A DNA stretch of 6,364 nt from an uncultured Lachnospiraceae bacterium (GTDB lineage Bacteria > Bacillota > Clostridia > Lachnospirales > Lachnospiraceae): positions 1-6,364 of the forward strand of contig CADCQU010000159.1 of assembly GCA_902803635.1 (NCBI GenBank). The letters are read 5' to 3'. Position numbers and translations under genes: made by a program. Positions 1 to 4,905 of the stretch are shown piece by piece (within the stretch, counting starts at the first letter, position 1; each line of letters begins with the position of its first letter). Below the pieces are notes generated by a model. The model was given only the letters and a program-made list of their open reading frames with translations, had not been told where the DNA came from and made no database searches.

Positions 1-66
1 ACCCTCACGACTGCAATAGTCACTAGATCCTTAGTCTAGCTCGTCTGCCAGTTCCGACACTTCCGC
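1..66 (-). tRNA. tRNA-Leu (anticodon AAG), 3' end cut by window edge
   Basis: The reverse strand reads as a class II tRNA. The 5' acceptor strand is GCGGAAG, followed by TG and a D-arm (stem TCG/CGA, loop with the TGG and AGA pattern of tRNA-Leu). The anticodon stem is CTAGA/TCTAG with the seven-base loop CTAAGGA. A long variable arm (GACT/AGTC stem) and the first T-stem strand GAGGG follow. The window ends at the first T of the TTC, so the T-loop, the 3' acceptor strand and the CCA are outside. The anticodon is AAG (positions 30-32), decoding CUU, and also CUC if A34 is deaminated to inosine. The long variable arm and the overall resemblance to other bacterial leucine tRNAs make the assignment firm. 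An A at position 34 is unusual in bacteria. Confidence 0.93.
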
Positions 67-81
67 GAACCAACAAAATGC

Positions 82-110
82 ATTATACTCTCGGTGCGGG
101 CATTTGTCAA
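82..110 (-). promoter_or_regulatory. Consensus sigma-A promoter of the tRNA-Leu gene
   Basis: On the minus strand there is a perfect -35 TTGACA (105-110) and a perfect -10 TATAAT (82-87) separated by exactly 17 bases. The predicted start lies near position 75, leaving a leader of about 9 bases before the tRNA 5' end at 66. Such an ideal promoter fits a highly expressed stable RNA gene. Confidence 0.9.
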
Positions 111-179
111 CGCTTTTTTGAAAAATTAAAAAGATAAATTTCTTGCAAATTTTCCCTGTTTTTTTGGACAGTTTTACTA

Positions 180-185
180 TATAAT
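180..185 (+). promoter_or_regulatory. -10 element of the yegP-like gene
   Basis: A perfect TATAAT lies 67 bases upstream of the ATG at 252. At 16-18 base spacing the -35 region (around 156-162, T-rich) has no good TTGACA match, and the TTGGAC at 164-169 is too close. The promoter is therefore supported mainly by its -10 and its position. It diverges from the tRNA promoter, with an AT-rich stretch between them. Confidence 0.6.
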
Positions 186-200
186 AGAGGTAGACAGACA

Positions 201-219
201 GGCCGGCGGATGCGCGGCC
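201..219 (+). other. GC-rich hairpin in the 5' leader of the yegP-like gene
   Basis: GGCCG (201-205) pairs with CGGCC (215-219). With G206 bulged, the stem extends by CG/CG around a GATG loop. No T-run follows, so it is not a terminator. It lies about 20 bases before the Shine-Dalgarno sequence AGGAGGTG (239-246) and could stabilise the mRNA. No ligand-binding motif is recognised. Confidence 0.4.
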
Positions 220-251
220 CGTGATATTAAAATTTTTCAGGAGGTGGAATT

Positions 252-626
252 ATGGGAAAATTTGTGATCAAACCGACAAAGAACGACGGGGTGAAGTTTG
301 ACCTGATTGCGACAAATGGCAAGGTCATCGCGTCCTCGCAGGTGTACGCAAATGAGCGTAACTGCCGTACGGGCATCGAGAGCGTCATTGCAAATGCCCC
401 GGGAGCGGCTCTGGAGGACCAGACGGTGAAGGACTTCGCGGAGCAGAAGCACCCGAAGTTCGAGGTGTATGTGGACAAGGCCGGCGAGTACCGCTTCCGC
501 TTAAAGGCGACAAATGGCCAGATTGTCGCGGTGAGCGAGGGGTTCGCCGACGTGGCGGACTGCCTGAGCACCGTCGATTCGGTGCGGCAGAACGTGGCGG
601 GTGCGCCCGTTGAGGTAACAGGCTGA
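252..626 (+). CDS. yegP: YegP-family protein with two tandem DUF1508 repeats
   Basis: This 124-residue cytoplasmic protein has no signal peptide or membrane segment. It consists of two homologous repeats, about residues 3-51 and 69-119. Both carry the pattern K-F-x(n)-F-x-L-x-A-T-N-G-(K/Q)-(I/V), then a conserved cysteine (C38 and C104, at the same offset in each repeat), and a final (N)APGA/VAGAPV segment. This is the layout of the YegP/DUF1508 (PF07411) family, whose E. coli member is about 110 residues with two repeats. The biochemical function of the family is not established. The start is supported by AGGAGGTG (239-246) close upstream of the ATG. The gene appears monocistronic: it has its own -10 at 180-185, and the next gene has its own promoter. 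The family assignment is confident and the function is unknown. Confidence 0.9.
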   Translation: MGKFVIKPTKNDGVKFDLIATNGKVIASSQVYANERNCRTGIESVIANAPGAALEDQTVKDFAEQKHPKFEVYVDKAGEYRFRLKATNGQIVAVSEGFADVADCLSTVDSVRQNVAGAPVEVTG

Positions 627-724
627 GGTCACTGCGCAAGTGGCCCCTCGTACCTGTTGCTGGGGGGCCGGCGAGAAGTCTAAAACAGCGACCAAGGGCT
701 GAGCAAGGCCTTCGGAACTTTTTT
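611..724 (+). ncRNA. Candidate structured RNA, 6S-like, downstream of yegP
   Basis: The stretch starts inside the 3' end of yegP and ends in a T-run (719-724). It can fold as an interrupted rod. The closing pairs are CAG(g)C/GCTG (619-623 with 698-701) and GGTC-a-CTG/CAG-c-GACC (627-634 with 686-693). A central bubble follows (GCGCAAGTGGCC side against AAGTCTAAAA side), then an upper stem CTCG/CGAG (647-650 with 672-675). The bubble's 3' side, GAGAAGTCTAAAACAGCGAC (673-692), closely resembles the E. coli 6S RNA 3' region as I recall it, and GCGCAAGTGGCC resembles its 5' side. Against this, at about 100 bases it is much shorter than the usual 6S (about 180-200), no promoter is visible inside yegP, and competing hairpins exist (627-633 with 639-645; 642-647 with 664-669; 656-662 with 686-692). 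It could equally be a structured 3' UTR with weak terminator function. Confidence 0.25.
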
Positions 725-730
725 CTTCTG

Positions 731-759
731 TTGCTTCTTTGGCTCTTTGCCTTTATAAT
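731..759 (+). promoter_or_regulatory. Promoter of the GH32 gene
   Basis: A TTGCTT -35 (731-736) and a perfect TATAAT -10 (754-759) are separated by 17 bases. Transcription would start near 766, giving a leader of about 100 bases that contains two strong hairpins before the ATG at 869. No SacT/LicT-type antiterminator site or clear LacI-type operator was seen. Confidence 0.7.
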
Positions 760-780
760 AGAAGAAAGGATATTCGTGTG

Positions 781-830
781 AGCCGGATTGGCTGCCGCCT
801 TGATGAAAAGAGGCGGCAGCCTCGACGGCT
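781..830 (+). promoter_or_regulatory. Large hairpin in the leader of the GH32 gene
   Basis: A perfect 11-bp stem, GGCTGCCGCCT (790-800) with AGGCGGCAGCC (811-821), closes a 10-base A-rich loop. Outside it AGCCG (781-785) pairs with CGGCT (826-830) across a 4x4 internal loop. No T-run follows, so it is not an intrinsic terminator. It lies in the untranslated leader between promoter and Shine-Dalgarno and may control mRNA stability or translation, which is inferred from position only. Confidence 0.6.
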
Positions 831-836
831 CTTCCT

Positions 837-851
837 GCGGGCAAAGCCCGC
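837..851 (+). promoter_or_regulatory. Small GC hairpin just before the GH32 ribosome binding site
   Basis: GCGGGC (837-842) pairs perfectly with GCCCGC (846-851) around an AAA loop. It ends six bases before the Shine-Dalgarno AAAGGAG (857-863). It does not occlude that site, so it would leave the ribosome binding site exposed in a single-stranded segment. Confidence 0.55.
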
Positions 852-868
852 CTTCCAAAGGAGTACTT

Positions 869-2557
869 ATGAGCAAAAAAACAACTTACCGACCGAAGTA
901 CCATGTATCCATCGCCTCCGGCTGGTGCAATGACCCCAACGGCCTCATTTGGCACGAGGGGAAGGGACACCTCTTCTTCCAGCACTATCCGTATGAGCCG
1001 CGCTGGGGCACCATGCACTGGGCCCACGTCGCCACGAAGGACTTTGTCAAATGGGAGGTCTACCCGGTGGCGCTGGTTCCGGACGAGCCCTACGAAGTCA
1101 TTTGCGGCTGCTGCTCCGGTAGTGCCATCATCAAGGACGGCAAATTCACGCTGGTATACACGGCCGCACAGCCCGACCAGCAGCGCCAGTGCATTGCCGA
1201 GAGCACGGACGGCGGCGTGACATTTGAGAAGGTGCCGGACAACCCCGTGCTCAAGGCCGCCGACCTCTCCTGGGAGGTCTCGAACCGCGATTTCCGCGAT
1301 CCGCGCGTCTTCGAGAAGGACGGCTGGATCTACTGCATCGCGGGCACCCGCATTTTGGAAAAGGACCGTCCATTTGTCTGGGACGGCGTTCGTCTCCCGC
1401 AGGTCGATGGCAAGAACCCGGCGATCCTCGTACACCACTGGGACACAGGAGCCGTCGCGGAAGCGCCATTTAACGATGCCTTCGAAGGCTCAGGCTCCGG
1501 CTCACCCAGTGCCTACATGGTCAGCGGGCGTTTCTCTCCCTCCTCCGTCCACCACATCGCGCACTCGCCCTCGGAGGTGCCGGTCGTGGGCGGCAGCCAG
1601 GACGACTTTGGCTGGGGCAACCTCATTCTTTTCCGCACGAAGGACCTCCGTAACTGGGAGTACATCGGCAAATTGCTCCACCGCCAGCCGAACATCGCAG
1701 AGCCCTTCTACAACCTGAACGGCGTTTACGAGTGCCCGGAGTACATCGATTTCGGCGAGAAGGAAGTGGTGCTCTCCAGCCCGCAGCAGCTGCCGATGAT
1801 CGGCCATGAGTACGAAAATGTCAACTCCGTCCTTTACTTTGCCGGAAAGCTCAACTTCGAGACCGGCCAGTTCTATGTGGACGAGATTGTGGAGCTGGAT
1901 GCAGGTTTTGACTTCTATGCGCCGCAGTGCATGACCACGCCGGATGGCCGGAAGATCATGATCGCGTGGAAGGAAATGTGGGACCGCAACTATCCGACGA
2001 GGCCGGAAGGCTGGGCGGGCACCTACAGCATCCCGCGCGAGCTGACCTGGCACGACGGCCACCTCTACCAGTGGCCGGTCCGCGAGCTGGAAGGCTACCG
2101 CGGCAAGAAGGTCACGGTCGGGGAGACAGTTCTGGGCAAGGACGTTTTCTTCCCGGAGGGCTTCGAAGGCGACGTCGTGGACATTTCCTGCGAGATCGAC
2201 CCGCAGGATGCCGTCCGCACCGGTGTCCTGGTCTTTGCCGGCGAAAAGCATCAGACGCGCATCTACTACGATCAGCAAATGCAGTCCGTGATCTTCGACC
2301 GCTCCTGCGGCGGCCTTGGTCTCGTCGGTCAGGAACAGAACGTGCAGACCCGTATCTGCGACATCAAGCCGGAGGAAACGCTCCGTCTGCGCATCCTCCT
2401 CGATGTCAGCTCCTGCGAGGTCTTCATCAACGGCGGCCGCTACACCATCACCGGCAACGTCTATCCGGATGCGGAGGACAACGGCATCGGGTTCTTTACG
2501 GAGGGCGGAAACGCAAAGCTCCTCTCCGCGGAGATGTATGAGCTTGTGATTGACTGA
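869..2557 (+). CDS. GH32 beta-fructosidase (sucrose/sucrose-6-P hydrolase or fructanase type)
   Basis: This 562-residue glycoside hydrolase family 32 enzyme has no signal peptide and is predicted to act in the cytoplasm on beta-fructosides such as sucrose, sucrose-6-phosphate or short fructans. The family's three acidic residues are present: the nucleophile D22 in WCNDPNG, D144 in FRDP and the acid/base E288 in YECP. SGSA (83-86), FDFYAPQ (347-353) and a C-terminal beta-sandwich from about residue 411, with the SSCEVFINGG and GFFTEGG motifs, also fit. The RDP-to-ECP distance is about 144 residues against about 60 in SacA-type enzymes. The extra segment, about residues 165-248, includes a GSGSGSPS stretch. 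The start at 869 is chosen because AAAGGAG (857-863) precedes it; an in-frame ATG at 788 would make the leader hairpins coding. It has its own promoter, and no sugar transporter or regulator adjoins it. The exact substrate cannot be decided from sequence. Confidence 0.93.
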   Translation: MSKKTTYRPKYHVSIASGWCNDPNGLIWHEGKGHLFFQHYPYEPRWGTMHWAHVATKDFVKWEVYPVALVPDEPYEVICGCCSGSAIIKDGKFTLVYTAAQPDQQRQCIAESTDGGVTFEKVPDNPVLKAADLSWEVSNRDFRDPRVFEKDGWIYCIAGTRILEKDRPFVWDGVRLPQVDGKNPAILVHHWDTGAVAEAPFNDAFEGSGSGSPSAYMVSGRFSPSSVHHIAHSPSEVPVVGGSQDDFGWGNLILFRTKDLRNWEYIGKLLHRQPNIAEPFYNLNGVYECPEYIDFGEKEVVLSSPQQLPMIGHEYENVNSVLYFAGKLNFETGQFYVDEIVELDAGFDFYAPQCMTTPDGRKIMIAWKEMWDRNYPTRPEGWAGTYSIPRELTWHDGHLYQWPVRELEGYRGKKVTVGETVLGKDVFFPEGFEGDVVDISCEIDPQDAVRTGVLVFAGEKHQTRIYYDQQMQSVIFDRSCGGLGLVGQEQNVQTRICDIKPEETLRLRILLDVSSCEVFINGGRYTITGNVYPDAEDNGIGFFTEGGNAKLLSAEMYELVID

Positions 2558-2566
2558 TTATAATCA

Positions 2567-2604
2567 AACTGCCCGCCCTCATTCGAGGGCGGGCAGTTGC
2601 TTTT
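2567..2604 (+). terminator. Strong hairpin terminator shared by the convergent GH32 and HAD genes
   Basis: A perfect 14-bp stem, AACTGCCCGCCCTC (2567-2580) with GAGGGCGGGCAGTT (2585-2598), closes an ATTC loop. On the plus strand it is followed by GCTTTTAT, a short T-run. On the minus strand it is followed by a weaker T/A-rich tract (TGATTATAATC). It fills the 52-base gap between the two converging stop codons and probably serves both genes. Confidence 0.88.
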
Positions 2605-2609
2605 ATAGT

Positions 2610-3368
2610 TCAAATTTCATCCTGCATACTGTCTTCGAGGGCTTCTACGATGGTCGGGACGACCTTCGTCACCTGCCTCTGCACCTCCTCAGGCGCATAC
2701 GGGAAGGTGTAGGAGACGTCCGAGGCCAGAAGGAGCGGCAGGTCGTTCAGCGAGTCGCCGATGCCGTAGACCTTGCAGTCCCCGAAATACCTGCGGATGG
2801 CCTCCACGCCGGCGCCCTTCGAGCAGCCCTTCGGCGCAAGGTCCACCTCGATGACGTTCTGGAACGCATTGAGGTACTCGCCGAACTTCTCGTTGAGCTC
2901 TGCGGTCATCGCCGCAGCCTCCTCCAACGTCTCACAGTGAATCCCGCAGCCATGGACCATGCCCTTCGGCGCGTCGTCCATGCCGGTGATCACGTTGTAC
3001 TCGCCCGGATAATCCATCTCCTCGAAGACGTTGATCACGCCGTCAATGTCGATGGAAATGCGGTTGCCGCGGGGCTTGATGAGCTTCACGATCTGGTCCA
3101 TGAGGTTCCGGTCGATCTCCAGCCGCCGGATTCCATTGAAATCCTTGTCCACGATGTTGGACCCCGTGCTCGTGATCATAAAGTCCGGCTCGAAAAAGCC
3201 CGTGATGAACGGGGTCAGGCCGCCGATCTGCCGACCCGTGCAGAGCCCGAAATAGTTCCCGGCTGCCTGGTATTCCTTAATCTTCGCCACGTTCTCGGGA
3301 GGGAGCTTCACCTCCGCCTTGTAAAAATACAGCGTCCCATCAAAATCACTTGCAAAAACCTTCTTCAT
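2610..3368 (-). CDS. Cof-type HAD-superfamily phosphatase (HAD-IIB)
   Basis: This 252-residue cytoplasmic hydrolase probably dephosphorylates small metabolites such as sugar phosphates or cofactors using Mg2+. HAD motif I is DFDGTL (residues 8-13; nucleophile D8, acid/base D10). Motif II is the threonine in LCTGR (T44), motif III is K184 in GCSKG, and motif IV is GDSLND (204-209). The long region between motifs II and III (about 80-180) is a C2-type cap, as in Cof-like proteins. The start at 3368 is preferred because AGGAGG (3377-3382) lies 8 bases upstream. A longer reading frame from 3434 would begin inside the promoter's -10. The gene converges on the GH32 gene and ends at the shared terminator. 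The substrate is unknown; the link to fructoside metabolism rests only on neighbourhood. Confidence 0.9.
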   Translation of the reverse strand: MKKVFASDFDGTLYFYKAEVKLPPENVAKIKEYQAAGNYFGLCTGRQIGGLTPFITGFFEPDFMITSTGSNIVDKDFNGIRRLEIDRNLMDQIVKLIKPRGNRISIDIDGVINVFEEMDYPGEYNVITGMDDAPKGMVHGCGIHCETLEEAAAMTAELNEKFGEYLNAFQNVIEVDLAPKGCSKGAGVEAIRRYFGDCKVYGIGDSLNDLPLLLASDVSYTFPYAPEEVQRQVTKVVPTIVEALEDSMQDEI

Positions 3369-3432
3369 ACACCGGCCCTCCTCGCCTTCGTGTCTTTCGT
3401 ACGTTTCTCGCGGCATTTGCCGCATTTTGTTC

Positions 3433-3441
3433 ATTATACCA
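3433..3441 (-). promoter_or_regulatory. Extended -10 promoter of the HAD gene
   Basis: On the minus strand TGGTATAAT gives a perfect TATAAT (3433-3438) with an upstream TGn extension. The -35 is weak (TCGAGA, 3455-3460, 16-base spacing), as is common with extended -10 promoters. The predicted start is near 3426, giving a leader of about 58 bases. An A/T-rich tract (about 3463-3496) lies upstream and could act as an UP-like element. The MITE starts just beyond it. Confidence 0.7.
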
Positions 3442-3493
3442 TAACTTTCACTTTTCTCGATACCTTTTTTGTTAAATTTTACATAAAAAATTA

Positions 3494-3501
3494 AAAGTTG
3501 G
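3494..3501. repeat. Left target-site duplication of the MITE-like element
   Basis: AAAGTTGG here is repeated exactly at 3762-3769, directly abutting both outer ends of the inverted repeats. This is the footprint expected of a transposition event with an 8-bp staggered cut. Confidence 0.8.
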
Positions 3502-3610
3502 GTTACAGTTCAGGCGCTCCTCGTTTTTTGTCATTCTGAAGAGCGAGTCCTTCGGACATCCCAGAATCTAATCGACTTCGGCGATGAGGAATAAGGAAAA
3601 GTGACGAAGA

Positions 3611-3643
3611 ATCCCGTAAACTTTGCGAGAAACCTTACGGGAT
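3611..3643. repeat. 9-bp inverted repeat inside the MITE
   Basis: ATCCCGTAA (3611-3619) and TTACGGGAT (3635-3643) are perfect reverse complements separated by 15 bases. They could form a hairpin in RNA from either strand. Confidence 0.6.
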
Positions 3644-3648
3644 CCTTA

Positions 3649-3677
3649 CAGAAAACAGTCCACTGGACTGTTTTCTG
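3649..3677. repeat. 29-bp near-perfect palindrome in the MITE core
   Basis: CAGAAAACAGTCCA (3649-3662) and TGGACTGTTTTCTG (3664-3677) are exact reverse complements around a single C. No T-run follows on either strand, so it is not a standard terminator. Confidence 0.85.
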
Positions 3678-3761
3678 CATACTGAGGTATCGCTTCGCTC
3701 AGGATGACAGGCTCTTCACGAAACAAGACAGCCTTTTTAAGTGGAGCGCCTGAATTGTAAC

Positions 3762-3769
3762 AAAGTTGG
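3762..3769. repeat. Right target-site duplication of the MITE-like element
   Basis: AAAGTTGG is an exact copy of 3494-3501, directly following the right terminal repeat that ends at 3761. Confidence 0.8.
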
Positions 3770-3773
3770 TGTG

Positions 3774-3802
3774 AAAAAGGAGGCAGGATATTTCCTGCCC
3801 CC
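3774..3802 (-). terminator. Intrinsic terminator of the binding-protein/HD-GYP operon
   Basis: On the minus strand GGGGGCAGGA (3793-3802) pairs with TCCTGCCTCC (3779-3788), a 10-bp stem with one G-T pair, around an AATA loop. TTTTT (3774-3778) follows at once. It lies about 57 bases past the response-regulator stop codon and just inside the right target duplication of the MITE. Confidence 0.9.
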
Positions 3803-3831
3803 TGATAAATCGGGTATTTTAACATTTGTAT

Positions 3832-3859
3832 GCAAGACTTCCCGACAGGCAAGGCTTCC
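3832..3859. repeat. Short direct repeat next to the response-regulator stop codon
   Basis: GCAAGACTTCC (3832-3842) and GCAAGGCTTCC (3849-3859) differ at one base and are 6 bases apart. They lie directly beyond the stop codon of the response-regulator gene. No function is apparent. Confidence 0.45.
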
Positions 3860-4897
3860 TTAATCCGCAGTCTTCTCCTTCGGCAAATGCTGGCGCATCG
3901 TGTATTCCGTATCTTCCTCGATCATTTGCAGCATGATTCTTGCGAAACGCTCGTCAAACTGCGTACCCATTCCCCGGTTCAGCTCGCTGATGACGCGGTC
4001 TCTGGAGATGATCGTCCGGTAGCTCCGGTTGCTCGTCATGGCGTCGTAGGCATCGGCCACGGCGATGATCCTCGCCTCCTCCGGGATGTCGTCCCCCTTC
4101 AGGCCGTCGGGATAGCCCCTCCCGTCGTAACGCTCGTGATGCCACCTGGCGCCGGTCACAAGCTTCGGCATCTCGGTGACGGCCGAGAGGATTTTCGCCC
4201 CCTTGGCGGGATGCTCTTTGATCATCGCGAACTCTTCATCCGTAAGCCTCCCCGGCTTGTTGATGATCTGATCGGGGATCCCGATCTTTCCCACGTCATG
4301 GAGGAGGCCCATCATGTAGATCTCCTCCTGCCTCTCTGGAGAATAGCCGTATCTCCTTGCGATTTCTTTGGCGTACGCGGCCACGCGGGTCGAGTGGCCG
4401 TTCGTGTAGTTGTCCTTCGCATCAATGGCCTCTGCGAGCGTCTGGACAAGATGGATCGAAAGACTCTCAATCTGCGCAGTTTTTTTCTCAACCTCGCGAT
4501 GCAGGTCCTTCTGAAGTCTGATCAGCTCAAGCAGGTTGCTCACCCGCAGCTTTAAGACTTCCGACGCAAAGGGCTTGGTGATGAAATCCATTGCCCCCAG
4601 AGAAAGGCCCCGGGTCTCCGTCTCCTCATCGTCGCTGGCTGTCAGGAAGATCACAGGCGTAGTCTTCCGGAAGTTTTCCCTCTCCCAGCTCCGCAAAGCC
4701 TGCAAGGTCTCAAAGCCATCCATTTCCGGCATTCGGATATCCAGAAGGAGCATGTCCACAGGATTCTTTTTCACATAATTCAGGAACATTTTCCCGCTCT
4801 TAAGACAGGTTACCTTGAACCCGCCCTTCGACAATGTGCTGTCGGCATTACGAAGGATGATGGCATCATCATCAACGACAACGATTCTCTCATTCAT
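3860..4897 (-). CDS. REC-HD-GYP response regulator, predicted c-di-GMP phosphodiesterase
   Basis: This 345-residue cytoplasmic protein is built like RpfG. An N-terminal receiver domain (about 1-125) has the acidic pocket DDD (9-11), phospho-acceptor D53 in LLDIRMPEMDG, T86 and K108 in ITKP. A linker helix (about 125-150) joins it to an HD-GYP domain (about 150-340). That domain shows GHSTRV (167-172), LLHDVGKIGIPD (catalytic H200/D201), EHP (H229), HHERYDGRGYP (253-263, the GYP signature intact) and ADAYDAMTSNRSYR (from 281). All expected metal ligands are present, so it is predicted to hydrolyse c-di-GMP under control of phosphorylation. The gene begins 8 bases after the upstream stop codon. 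Its Shine-Dalgarno GGAGGAG overlaps the last codons of the upstream gene, indicating translational coupling. The cognate kinase is not in view, and the cut gene at the right edge is the only visible candidate. Confidence 0.93.
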   Translation of the reverse strand: MNERIVVVDDDAIILRNADSTLSKGGFKVTCLKSGKMFLNYVKKNPVDMLLLDIRMPEMDGFETLQALRSWERENFRKTTPVIFLTASDDEETETRGLSLGAMDFITKPFASEVLKLRVSNLLELIRLQKDLHREVEKKTAQIESLSIHLVQTLAEAIDAKDNYTNGHSTRVAAYAKEIARRYGYSPERQEEIYMMGLLHDVGKIGIPDQIINKPGRLTDEEFAMIKEHPAKGAKILSAVTEMPKLVTGARWHHERYDGRGYPDGLKGDDIPEEARIIAVADAYDAMTSNRSYRTIISRDRVISELNRGMGTQFDERFARIMLQMIEEDTEYTMRQHLPKEKTAD

Positions 4898-4905
4898 CGA
4901 CTATT

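Larger units (their letters stand above)
3529..3709. repeat. Nested imperfect inverted repeat of the TGTCATYCTGA type
   Basis: TGTCATTCTGAAGAGCGAG (3529-3547) faces TCGCTTCGCTCAGGATGACA (3690-3709), whose reverse complement begins TGTCATCCTGAGCGAAGCGA. This sequence style resembles short dispersed repeats of the type TGTCATYCTGAGCGAAGCGAAGRATC that I have seen in many bacterial intergenic regions. It lies wholly inside the 19-bp terminal repeats, so the element appears composite. Confidence 0.55.
3502..3761. mobile_element. 260-bp MITE-like non-autonomous insertion
   Basis: The element is bounded by 19-base terminal inverted repeats: GTTACAGTTCAGGCGCTCC (3502-3520), and at 3743-3761 the reverse complement with one mismatch (18 of 19 match). 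Exact 8-bp direct repeats AAAGTTGG flank it on both sides. It contains no plausible coding sequence, so it would need a transposase in trans. Inside are an imperfect inverted repeat of the TGTCATYCTGA type (3529 onward with 3690-3709), a 9-bp inverted repeat (3611-3619 with 3635-3643) and a 29-bp palindrome (3649-3677). Several transposase families make 8-bp duplications, and I do not recognise these ends as those of any one of them. It sits in the gap between the HAD promoter and the neighbouring operon's terminator, disrupting neither. Confidence 0.82.

Noticed and set aside
164..185. TTGGAC at 164-169 as the -35 of the yegP promoter
   Set aside because: It is only 10 bases from the -10, too close for sigma-A.
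788..868. Upstream ATG at 788 extending the GH32 protein by 27 residues
   Set aside because: The extension would code through the two leader hairpins, has no good ribosome site, and resembles no GH32 N-terminus. The ATG at 869 has AAAGGAG five bases upstream.
680..1438. Open frame of 252 codons on the minus strand
   Set aside because: It lies opposite the GH32 gene, crosses that gene's promoter and leader hairpins, and has no Shine-Dalgarno site or recognisable domain.
1502..2278. Open frame of 258 codons on the minus strand
   Set aside because: It is antisense to the catalytic and C-terminal domains of GH32, an artefact of GC-rich codons in the real gene.
2555..2566. TGATTATAATCA palindrome containing TATAAT
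   Set aside because: It overlaps the GH32 stop codon between convergent genes, has no paired -35, and there is no gene for it to serve, so it is probably chance plus terminator-flanking A/T.
3369..3434. Longer HAD start with 22 extra residues
   Set aside because: That start would lie inside the TATAAT of the promoter. The start at 3368 has AGGAGG eight bases upstream and begins right before the DFDGTL motif, as usual for the family.
2550..3494. Open frame of 314 codons on the plus strand
   Set aside because: It overlaps the HAD phosphatase on the other strand, starts inside the end of GH32 and runs through the shared terminator. It has no domain motifs.
3646..3852. 68-codon open frame on the minus strand across the MITE edge
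   Set aside because: It spans the palindrome, the right terminal repeat, the target duplication and the operon terminator, and has no ribosome site.
3830..4555. Open frame of 241 codons on the plus strand
   Set aside because: It is opposite the HD-GYP gene, whose motifs are all intact on the minus strand.
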